A program made the translations under genes and the position numbers. From assembly GCA_004431415.1 (NCBI GenBank), contig QPMI01000106.1, positions 248,001 through 312,000 of the forward strand: a DNA stretch of 64,000 bases. Reading direction: 5' to 3'. The notes below the pieces were generated by a model. It had not been told where the DNA came from and made no database searches. It saw nothing but the letters and a program-made list of their open reading frames with translations. Positions 55,001 to 64,000 of this stretch are shown here, in pieces. Source of the DNA: Cyanophora paradoxa. Its lineage: Eukaryota; Glaucocystophyceae; Cyanophorales; Cyanophoraceae. Each line of letters begins with the position of its first letter. The stretch's first letter is position 1.

Positions 55001-58000
55001 CGATGGTGCTGGTGTGCACTGTGCACGTGCCCGCAGGGTCGACGGTCGCTCCTGCTCGGAGGCTGCTCCCCGGCCTCGGTACCCCCCTCCCCGCCCCCTC
55101 CAGGCCGCCCCGCCATCTGCGCGGCGGCAGCGCGCAGGGGCGCCGCTCCCGCACCAGGCCGCCGGCGGCGCCCTCCCGCGCTTCTGCGCGTGGCGCGCAC
55201 AAGGCGGACACCCCTCTCGTCCCCCCGCCGCCCTCGCCGGCTCCTTCCTGAGGAAGCTGCGCCTGCTGAGGTGCTGCGCCTCGTGCCCGCTGCTGAAGAA
55301 GCTGCGGGCGGTGCTGGGGCGCGTGAAGCGGCCCCGCACGGCTCCTTCCTCTTCCTCAAGCAGGCGCCCCCGCCCCTGGCTTCCGCCCGCCCCTTGAGCT
55401 TTCCCCCTCCGGGCCTGATCGCGACTGGCCGGCAGATGGCGGAGGCGGTGGGGGGCCTGGGGAGCTTGGAGCCCGCCTTTAACGTCGGGCACGTCTGCAC
55501 TGGGGCCCGCTGGGGAGCTTGGAGCGTCTGCCTCTAGCTCGTCGACCAGGCCCGCACCCGCCCGCGCGCCCTCCCCCGCCCGTGCCGCCCGCCCGCGCAG
55601 CCCGCGCCTTCCTCGACTCGCTCCCCTGGAAACGGCCACACCACCCCTGCCCCCGCTCTGAGGGCCTGCCCCCGTCCGTTCTGAGGGCCGCCCTTCAACC
55701 TGCGCGCAGGCGGTGGCGGGCGGGGCAGGCTTCTACGCCTTTGGTCCGCCCCGCCCCGCCCTGCCCCGCCCCGCCTTCTCCGCTCCGCTGCGGCTGACGC
55801 CTCCGCGCGCGTGCGCGCGTGCAGGCTGGGGCCGTCGAGCAGCTCGAGCTCCGCAGGGTCCGCTCGCGCCGCCCTGACCCCGGGGCGGGGCGGGCCAGGC
55901 GGGGATGGCGGAGCTGGCGGCGGACACAGACGCCGCCTTCCTTTTGCATCGCCGAGGACCGCGTGCCTCTTTCGCCTTCCTCTGCCGCCCGTACCCCCCC
56001 GCCCCGGGCGAGCCCGCGCCCCAACCCGAACCCCCGCCCCGCCCCAGCGCCTTCTATGAGTCGCCCCTGCGCGGCGCGCGCGCCGTCGACGTCCAGAAGC
56101 AGGGTGGGCCCTCCCCCCCCCCCCCCCCCCCCCCCCCCCGCTCTCGGCGGGTGTACAGCTGAGGGGCGGGGCGGGGCAGGTGTTCGGGAAGGCGGGGCGG
56201 CTGGGGCGCTCGGTGCTGGCGGCCTCGTTCGAGTTCCTCGTTGACCGCCGTCCGCCCGCCCGCCCCGCCCTCCACGTCCTCCCAGCCCCGCCCGCCCGAG
56301 CCCGGCGCTGAGGGCCGGAGGGGCTGCCACCCTCCTCCTCCCCCGCACGCCCCCCCCCCCCCCCCCCCCCCACACACACACGTAGCAGTCCCGACTCGGC
56401 AAACTCGGCTGTCACACGTGCACGTACGTCACCGTATTATAATTAATAATATTAATTTAAAAAACCCTGTAAGCGGCTATAGCTACTGGCGCCGGCCGGG
56501 TTTGAACCCAGGTTCTTCCAGAATCGAACGTCCTGGCCGGCGCCGGCGCCGGCGCCGGCGCAGCGCGTTCCACTAACGCGCCGCAAGCGCGCGGTCGACG
56601 TCCGGCAACAAAGAGAACGTTGCGCCGCGGCCGAACCAGCCCCAAAGCGCGCCGTACGCGTCGGCGAGCTCGAGCGAATTCGAATTCGAATTTCGAACTG
56701 CACGCCCTTGCTCCCGGGCCCGCCCGGAGCCATCCAATGAACAGCAATCCATCCAATTTCGTCGCTGAAACTCGTTGAGCACGCCCCCCAACTCGGTGCT
56801 TCGCGCTTACTGACTTGAATGCGTGCACTGCAGCTGCGGCACGTGCCGCACTGCGGCAGTGCGCCGCGCTGCTCTAGCGCGCGCGGGCCGCCGGGCGTCC
56901 TCTAGCGGCCCGCGCAGCGGCCTGCGCCCCTCGCCCCTTGCCATCCCCGAGCCTCATACGCACCGCCCGCAGCTCGTGATCTCTCCGTGCACCTGCGGCC
57001 GGGCCGGGCCCGGCCCGTTCCCCCGCCCGACGCGCTTTCGTCCCCCGACGCGGAGTGGCCCCGCAAACGATGAGCAACCGAGGAGCGCGTTAGGGCCCCG
57101 CAGACGATGAGCGGTTCCTTCGCCGGAGCCCTAGGCCTGCCGCCGGGCCCCCGCTGCCAGCGCCCCGCTGGCTCCCTCTGAAGGGCGCCGTCAAGACGCC
57201 CGGCGGCCCCCGCCCGCCCCGGCACGCGCCCGGCGCTCCAGGCGCCCGCAAGCTTAAGGCCGCCCTGCCCCGCCCCCGCACCTTCTCCGTCGGTGCCGTC
57301 CCCCCCCGGCCCTCCCCTATTTGTGTTCGAGCCGCAGCGCAGGACTTCGTGGAGTACGGCTTCAGGCTCGACCAGCTCTTACGCCCGGCCCCCTGCATGG
57401 ACCCGGACTCGCAGGCCCGCCCGCCCCGCCCCGCCCGCCCCCTTACCTCTGACCCTGGGCCCGCCGCCTCTGACCCTGGGCCGGCCCCCACAGGCGGCGG
57501 AGAAGATCAAGGCGGTCGGGCAGACGAAGACGATCTGGGCGGGAACGGGAATCTCCATCAAGAGCTACCTCGGCCCCAAGCGCACATATACCCCTCCCCC
57601 CCCGCCGCTAGGCTCGCCCTGTACCCCTGCGGCCCGCCCGCTCATCCGGTAACCCCCACCCCACTTTCCCCCGAACGGCCGGCAGGAAGCAGGGGCTCAC
57701 AACTGGCGGTCTCTGTGGGAAGCGTACCCCCGTTCCCGCGGCCCGCGCGCCTGTACCCTCGCGGTGCCCCACGGCCTCGCCCCGCCCGTCCCTCCCTCGC
57801 CTCCACTCAGCGGGGCGGCCAGGCGGAGGCGGGGCTCAGCGGCTGCCGCCCGCAGCTCCAATCCCGCCCGTCCCGTCGCGTGCGGCGACCGGCGGCTCCC
57901 GCCGGCGGCGGTCCCGCCTCGCCTCGCCTGTACGCCCCCGGCCCCGTTGGCCGCCCCGAGGCGCCCGCGGCCCGCCTGCATCCACTGTCCGCCACGCGCA

Positions 58001-58650
58001 ACTCAGAGCGCGAGTGCGGTGCGCGGAGCCGGCCGCCGCCCGCCCGCCCGCGCCCCGCCTGCGCCCTGCGGCTCTAACGCGGCGGCAGCTCCCGCGGTCC
58101 CTCGGACAGCTCAGCGCCGGCCGGACCGGCGCGCGCAGCCCCTGGCCTCGGGCGGGGCGGCCCCGGCGCTCCAGGCTCCGCATCGGAAGCTTGGAGCAGG
58201 GGCGGGCGGGCACGGCCCGCACCCTCGCTGCCCTCGAGCTCGTTTCCCCGAGGCCCATCCGGCCTGCTCGCAGCGCTGGCGCGCGCTCGGGCGGTGACGC
58301 GCCGCCCCGCCGCCCCACCGCCCACCGCCCGCCGCCCCGCCGCCCCGCCGCCCCGCCGCCACCGCCCGCCCCTCTAGATCTCGAGAGCTCTGCCGCCGGC
58401 AGCTCGAGCTCCAATTCCGCCCGTGCCGTCGCGTGCTGCGAGCGGCGGCTCCAGATCCGGCGCCGGCCGGCGCCGCGGCGGCGTGGGCCGCGCCCCCTCG
58501 CCCCGCCGCGGCGCCCCGAGGGTGCGGTACCTCGCCCCGCGCCTCCGCTGCCGCGCGCGCCCCGCTCCCCGCGCGCCCTCGAGCATCGATATCCCCCACA
58601 GGCTTAAGCTTCGAATTCGACCTCGTACGGGCGGCCGCCGGGCGTGCGGC
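55000..58650 (+). pseudogene. Unknown duplicated gene family, right-arm copy 2 and flanks
   Basis: GC-rich stretch with poly-C tracts (56117-56141 and about 56350-56370). Coding-like remnants: DFVEYGFRLDQ (57.33 kb) and EKIKAVGQTKTIWAGTGISI then KSYLGPKR (57.5-57.6 kb), homologous to the left-arm copy. 57.95-58.65 kb matches 36.0-36.6 kb inverted. Between 55.0 and 56.8 kb I find only biased-composition frames. No intact gene model. Confidence 0.35.
56490..56586 (-). tRNA. Possible tRNA-like remnant
   Basis: On the minus strand a D-arm-like stretch (gcgcgttagtggaacgcgc) and a T-arm-like stretch (cctgggttcaaacccgg) flank a (gccggc)n expansion. The T loop has six rather than seven bases and acceptor pairing is poor. 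It could be a decayed tRNA or a chance hairpin. Confidence 0.2.
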
Positions 58651-58865
58651 GCCATCCCCCGCCGGCTGAGATGGCGCCGGTGGACGTATACGTAGGCAGT
58701 AGTACATACGTAGGCAAGGTTTCGCTCTAAAGTAAGGTGCTAGCTATAGGCCTACGTACCGTGGCAGCTAGCGCTAGCGCTATAGTACGCGTGAAAGTGA
58801 TATCTAAGTGCTAGGTTGTCGGGTCCATCAGCTGTCTGTTGCTCTTCGAGTTCTAGATCTATCTA

Positions 58866-59100
58866 ATGCTGGAGCTACCTGTGAATGCAGACGCGCGGAT
58901 CAGTGAAACAAGCGGCCGCACGACTAACGGCTGGCACAAAAAGGTTTTGCTGGTGCTTGCAGAAGCCGAAACTCTACGGCTCTCCATGGCAAGAACTTGC
59001 TGCGAAACGCAAGAAAACTGCACACCCAGAGAAATTCCCAAGAGGCTCTATCTGAAATCAAGCTGCGGTAATGCGGACTGAAAAGGCAGCGACTGAAAAG
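58866..59100. repeat. Diverged third copy of the 46.45-46.6 kb block
   Basis: gcggccgcacgactaacggctgg, cttgcagaagccgaaactct and acggctctccatggcaagaa parallel the right-arm sequence at 48.54-48.64 kb in the same orientation. It therefore marks the edge of an older duplication unit that continues through 59.4-64.0 kb. Confidence 0.6.
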
Positions 59101-59436
59101 GCGGCAACGAGATCATCTGCATGCGAGAAGAAATTCGAAGCGGGCTGAAAAGGGGCTGTACACAGACCAAACAAACACTGAACAAGCAGAAGAGAAGGGG
59201 CATCGACTACATATGCCGCTGCACGCTGGCTTTGTACAAGAATCTGCAGCCTAGAGAGGAGGATAAAACTCTGCAGCCTAAAGAGGAGGAAGTAGTTGAA
59301 ACCGAGCTACAAGAAGTTCACCTACACTTCGAGTTCTGTCCAGCGGGGAGAAGGGAAGCCTAAAAGGAGGAGAGAGGGAAAGCGGAAGGGGAGGGAGAGG
59401 CGGGGGCGCCCGGGGCGGACGAGCAGGACCGAGGAC

Positions 59437-62400
59437 TCAGCGGAATTCGTTGACGGGGCTGCGGAGCAGGGCGAGCGCCGCGCGTGCCGGGGTCGCGGCC
59501 CCCCCGGCCCCCTTGGAGGGGGACGGCGCCGGGCGGCGTGCGGGCGTCGAGGCCGCCGACCCCCCGGCATTCTCGCCCTCGGGCTCCGGCGCCTTGCGCT
59601 TCCGCGCGCTCTCGCGCCCGAGCGCGGCGGCAGCCTCGGCGGCGTCCTTCGCCGCCTGCGGCGAAGCGCGATCAGGCCGGCTGAGGCGCGGCGGCCGCCC
59701 CGGGCGAGGCCCGCCGGGAAGGGGCGAAAGGACCTCGCTTCCGCCCAGCTGCTGCTGCTGCTGGATCTCCGCGCCGCTCACCTGCGCGGCGAGCAGTCAT
59801 AATCAGGCGCGTGAGACTTTCAGAAGTTGGCCGAGAAGAACACGCCTCGACGGCCGCGACGCTGCCCTGGGAAGCGTCGAGCTGCTCCTGCTCCTCCTCG
59901 TCTCCCGCCTCGTCGTCCGGCAGCGCCTCGGAGCGCTCGCTCTCCTTGCCCTTGGCGGCGAGCGCCGCGAGACGCTCCTGGCGGCGGCCGCGATTGGGCC
60001 GCCAGCGCTTAGGGACGTCCGCGAGCTCGCCGTGCTGGGGATTGAACGGGTCGGCTCCCTCCTTCTTGTCCTGCTCCGCATCCTCGGCCGGCGGCAGACA
60101 GTGCTGGCCTGGCGTCAGCGAGAGCGAGGCCGGCGGCACTTGCCGGCAGCGCAGGCGGACCGGCGAGTGGCTCAGGATGGGTGCCGGCGGCGCCCCCTGC
60201 GCTGGCGTTAGGTGTTGGAGGGGAGGAGGAAGGCTGCGCATGCTGACCGGCGCCGAGAAGCTCAAAGAGAGGCTGCTGGGCGAGGGCTGCAGGAAAAGAG
60301 GCCGGCGTGAGCCGGGCGCCAGCCCGGAGGGGGGCGCGGGGCGGCGCACCGTCGCAGGCCCGCACTCAGGGCCGTAGCGGCCTTCGGAAGCGCCGGCGCG
60401 GGGCGGGGACCGATGCGAGAGGATCCCGGCGGGCGACGCGAGGAGAACGTCGCTGCCGGAGATGCTGGCGCTGAGCCCCGCGCACAGGAAGCCCTCGGAC
60501 TTCGCGGGCGATCCGAGAATCACGCTTCCATCCATGCTGAGGCGCCCCAGGCTGCTGCTGGGCCGGGAGGAGGAAGACGCCTCCGCGCCGGGGCCGCTCA
60601 AAGACGCGGCGCCGGCCGCGCTGGCCGCGACGATGCCGTCGCGGCCGAAGTGCTGCGAGTGCACAACGGTGCTCCCGAGACCGCCCAGACCGCCCACGAC
60701 TGGAAAATCTGACGGCGACCGACGGCGTCAGCACTTGGAGGGGAGAAGGGAGGCGGCGGGCGAGGGCGTACTTGGATGCTTTGTTTCCAAGCACGGAGGG
60801 CCGCGATCACGTCCGCGCCTGACTTGCGGGCGAGGTCCGGATCCAGCTGCATGAAGTGGACGATCTGCCGCCCCACGATGAGCCCGCGGAGGGACCCAAG
60901 GGGGACAGGCGCGCGCACGTCCTGCTTGAGCGCGGTCAGCTTGTGCGTGTAACTGTCGAGGAGCTCCTTCGTGGCCGAGTGCTCCTCCTGCGCAGAAGTG
61001 CGATCAGCGCGACCGAAGTGCAGCGGGCTGGGAGGGAGACCTTCTTCCTCTCGTAGTCGGCCGCCGCGAAATCGAGAATGCCGACCGCAACCCGCCGCGC
61101 GGTCTTGCAGTCAGCGAGCATCTTCTCGAGCGCCCCCTTCTCCTCCTGCGGAGCCCCAGTGATCATGAGGCGTCGCCTCGGGAGAATCCAGGGACGGCCC
61201 GCACCGCGTGCCGGGCGCTCGCAGCCTCGAGTTCCTGCTGAAGCGTGCGCGCCTGCGCCTGCACGTCGGCCGCCAGGGTGAGCGCCGACTCCCGCTCCTG
61301 CTCCAGGGTCTGCATGGAAGACTGCAAAGACGCGCGATCAAAAGCCAGGACCCGCATCATTCGAAGTCAACGGGAACGAGTCGCGGGCCGAACCTTGCTA
61401 GCGTCCAGCTTCCGCTCGAATTCGGCGGCACGCGCCTGCGCGGGGGCGAGCTGTCAGACGCGGCAGGCGGCGAAAGCTACGGCCCGCCGCGAGTGAGAGG
61501 CAGGCGCACAGTTGCCACCTCGAGCGACCCTGCGCCAGAGCCCCGGCGGAGCGGTGAGCTAAAGAGGGGCCGCGCGAGGAGAATCCGGGCCGGGCCGCAC
61601 CTGGACGTCGTCCAGCTCCGCCTGGAGCGTCGCGGCCATTACCTGCGCGAGCTGTGAGAGCGGGCGGCCCCCAACACGGGCCGGGCCCGCACCAGCTGCT
61701 CGGCGGCCGCCCGCGCGATGTCCCCATCGGCCGTGGCAAGCTTCGCGCGCAGCGCGCCGAGCTCCTGGTGCTCGCCCGCCGCCGCCGCCGCCTCGCGGGC
61801 GCGCGCCTCCGCGAGCTCCCGTTCCTTGTTTGCGGCGCTGGCCTCGGCGATGCCCTTGGCCTCCTGCCGGGCGGCGAGTTCAAGCGGGCCAAGACCCGCT
61901 CGCGGCGGGGCCTGCGGAAAAACGAAGAACCGGACCTCCATAGCGAGCAGCTTCTGCTTGAGCTCCTCGACTTCGGCCTTGAGCTTCTGCGGAGCGAAGC
62001 AAGATCAGCGGCCCTCCACGGCCAGGGCCTGCCCGGAGGTGGGAGCTGACCTCGCTCTCGAGCAGCTTCTGCAGGAGCTCCGCAGTCGTCGCCTGCGAAC
62101 AGCGAGCTGTGAGCCGCGGCCGGGGAGGAGCGGCCGGCGGCGGAGGGGCACGGCCCGAAGGGCGGGCCCCGGGGGACGCACTACGGCAGCGCCGGCGCTG
62201 GATCCCGCCGACGAAACGGAGCCCCTGGGGAGAGGGAAGGGGAGAAGGAGGGGACGGGGCGGCGGGGGAGCTCGCGGCTGCCGGCGCCGCAACGTCGATG
62301 CCGGCGGCGGGCACGGGTGGCTCGCCCAGGCCGCCGGGGGAGGCGGCGAGGCCGAGCCCGCAGCGGCAGAGACGGCCGCGGGCTGGGTGCTGGATGCCGC

Positions 62401-64000
62401 CGGCGAGGCGGTGGGGGCGACGGAGGGGCGGGGGCGGGGCGAGGGCGGGCCGGGGGCGGGGGCGGGGCGGGGGCGGGGCGGGGCGGGGGCGGGGCGGGGG
62501 CGGGCGGCGGAGGGGGCGGCGGAGGTGGCGGGGCGGGGGCGGGCCGAGGGCGCGGGCAGCGATAGGCACCAACGAGGCGGAGGCGAGGGCGCCGGATGCC
62601 GACGAGCTCGAGGCGACGGGGGCGGAGGAGAGTGCGAGGGCGCTGGATGGCGCTGCCGAGGTGGAGGCGACTGGGGCGGGGCCCTGGGGCGTTCGCGGTC
62701 GTCGGCGGCGCTGCCCGCCGGCGAGAGGGCGGGGGCGGCGCACCAGCGGAAGGGGCGCAGCACCGGAGCCGAAGGGGCCGGCGGCGCTCTCGGGACCCGT
62801 GATGAACCCCCAGGCGTCTCCGTTCACGTCGACGGCGCAGATCATGCGGCCGCTCTGCGTCGGGCGTGAGGGGCAGTCGCAGGACCGCGACACGGCCGGC
62901 GAAGCGGCTCACGGGGAGATCGACAGGCTCTTGACCGCGGCGGGGCAGCGCGCGACGTCGAAGACTTCGATTCCCCTGTACCCGCGGCAAATGCTCTCCT
63001 CGTTCAACTCGACCAAGCGAATGCGGGTGTCGCCCGCCTCTGCGAAGAGAACGAAGCTGCCGCCCTGCCGAGCAAGCGGGAGTTGAGACGACGGCTGCGG
63101 GCTTTGTGCTCAGGGAAGGAAATACGAGGCTCACCTTCACGAGACACATCGCGCTGATGGGCGTGTTGGCCGCTGCCAAGTCCATGGTGAAGTGCTCGTC
63201 CGGCGAGTGCCAGATCACAAGCTTGAATCCCGCGGGCCCTGCCGTGGCGAAAGTAGCGACGCGGTCGTCCTGCGCGAGAAATCAGCGCATGGCTCGCGCG
63301 CAGCGGTTGCACGAAAGAATTGAAGCTCACGACTGCCATGCAGGTGACCGTCACGCCCGCGACGGCTTCGAAGATGCATTCGAACTGGTTGTCCTCCTTG
63401 TTAACGAGCGTCACACGGCCCTCAGCTCGTAAAGGAAGCGATTAGTACTCTGGAGCAAACGATCAATGTCGGAGGCAGCGCAAAGAAGTCCACGGAAAAG
63501 GAAGCAAAAGGAGCACCAGCACAAGCTTGTCGGCCTTCCTGCATGCCTCGCGCCATTTGTTCGGGAGGCCGGCGCCCGCGCGTACGGACTCGTGGTGAAC
63601 TTCGATCTTGTCGCCACTCGCCCAAGTCTTCAACGTGATGGACAGCTCGACTCCGTCGCGGGTCCAGGCTCTGATTTCATCCTTGTCGAGGACCCTGAAG
63701 GAACAGATTACGGAGAGCAAGAACCGGTACAGGTACAGCAAGCGAACCAGGAAGCTCTCGCATAGTAATCAAAAGGTTTCCCTCCAGACGGTGGTGATGC
63801 GGGAGATGCAGTCCAGTCATGAATACGCCCTTCTTGCTGATGCGAGTGGCGCAGAGTTCGCTCTCGCCGCAGACGAAGACGTAGGTGTGCCCTGTTTATC
63901 AAAGCGTCAAAGAGAGCGAAGAGCACCTCTATGCGCATTCCCGCGACGTACATTCGTGATGCCGCATCCAGTCACAACTCCAGCCAGACGAGAACGTAGT
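59437..64000 (-). CDS. Beta-rich head, Pro/Ala linker and long coiled-coil tail protein (copy C; 5' end outside window)
   Basis: Longest member of the family. The minus strand from the window edge reads VLVWLE, GENELCATRISKKGV, LDKDEIRAWTRDGVELSITL, GDKIEVHHESVRAGAGLPNK, the GGMICAVDVNGDAWGF equivalent (RMICAVDVNGDAWGFITG) at 62.8 kb, and a Pro/Ala linker at 62.1-62.8 kb. Coiled-coil exons follow: ATTAELLQKLLESE, KAEVEELKQKLLAME, RQEAKGIAEASAANKERELA, LQSSMQTLEQERESALTLAA, EKMLADCKTARRVAVGILDF, TKELLDSYTHKLTALKQDV and RGLIVGRQIVHFMQLDPDLA. A disordered part and a C-terminus with KDAAEAAAALGRESARKRKA and EGENAGGSAA end at 59437. Head identity with 40.7-43 kb is high and continues to the window edge. 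Function unknown; the tail suggests a nuclear scaffold-type protein. Confidence 0.55.
62400..62560 (+). repeat. GGGGCGGGGGC-rich simple repeat in linker
   Basis: Nearly pure (ggggcg)n on the plus strand, encoding the Pro/Ala-rich linker (PAPAPPRPRP type) on the minus strand. The corresponding ccccgcccc stretch in copy A is at about 42730-42900. The repeat is unstable in length between copies. Confidence 0.8.

Larger units (their letters stand above)
48136..58650. repeat. Right arm of the large inverted segmental duplication
   Basis: Reverse-complement counterpart of about 36.0-46.96 kb. It lacks the 1.57-kb retroelement. At 50.5-52.6 kb it carries the Ulp1 protease head and upstream sequence where the left arm has the beta-rich head. 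Blocks related to left 38.6-39.05 kb occur twice within this arm (53.85-54.3 and 56.9-57.35 kb), so part of it was duplicated again in tandem. Confidence 0.85.

Noticed and set aside
56490-56586. Functional tRNA on the minus strand
   Set aside because: T loop one base short, poor acceptor pairing and a gccggc expansion where the anticodon arm should be; listed only as a low-confidence remnant.

Overview
The window is nuclear DNA of a GC-rich microbial eukaryote (alga or protist; I cannot name the lineage). Genes are split by many short GT-AG introns, a few apparently GC-AG. The protein families are eukaryotic: TRIM/MATH, RCC1, cyclase-associated protein, F-box, RING-kinase, ubiquitin-like and Ulp1/SENP. 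Short perfect palindromes built from GATC, CATG, CTAG, AGCT and AATTCG words are remarkably common in introns and spacers. I assembled gene models by hand, joining coding blocks through splice sites and checking codon phase. Where phases close exactly (TRIM37-like gene, most of CAP, the RING-kinase part of the fusion gene, the 30.6-32.0 kb gene) the models are strong. Elsewhere they are partial.

Layout. 0-5.2 kb: a directly duplicated segment carrying a tRNA-like gene flanks a minus-strand gene with beta-helix-like exons and a BTB domain. 6.35-9.0 kb: a complete TRIM37-like gene (RING, B-boxes, coiled coil, MATH). 10.4-12.3 kb: an unrecognised multi-pass membrane protein (minus). 12.3-13.1 kb: a remnant of a duplicated family. 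13.3-16.2 kb: an F-box/leucine-rich gene followed by a coiled-coil, nuclear-type tail. 17.2-22.1 kb: a long RCC1-repeat gene (minus), divergent from cyclase-associated protein (CAP) at 22.3-24.4 kb. 25.0-28.1 kb: a gene that reads as RING, then protein kinase, then ubiquitin-like domain. 28.1-30.6 kb: repeats and an inverted-repeat element. 30.6-32.0 kb: a disordered acidic protein, with a 50-bp minisatellite immediately after its stop. 33.3-35.4 kb: several mobile-element traces.

36-58.7 kb: a very large inverted segmental duplication centred near 47.5 kb. Its arms carry degenerate copies of an unknown gene family. The left arm contains a 1.57-kb retroelement whose empty site is preserved in the right arm. 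Within and beside the arms, one Pro/Ala-rich linker and coiled-coil tail is joined to different N-terminal heads: an unrecognised beta-rich head at 40.7-44.6 and 59.4-64.0 kb, and a Ulp1/SENP cysteine protease with an intact catalytic set at 48.9-51.65 kb. The F-box gene at 13.3 kb ends in a tail of the same architecture.

Together the region is unusually dense in ubiquitin/SUMO-related modules: TRIM, BTB, F-box, RING-kinase-ubiquitin-like and Ulp1. The two observations most worth following are the RING-kinase-ubiquitin-like fusion and the head-swapping family with a common tail.
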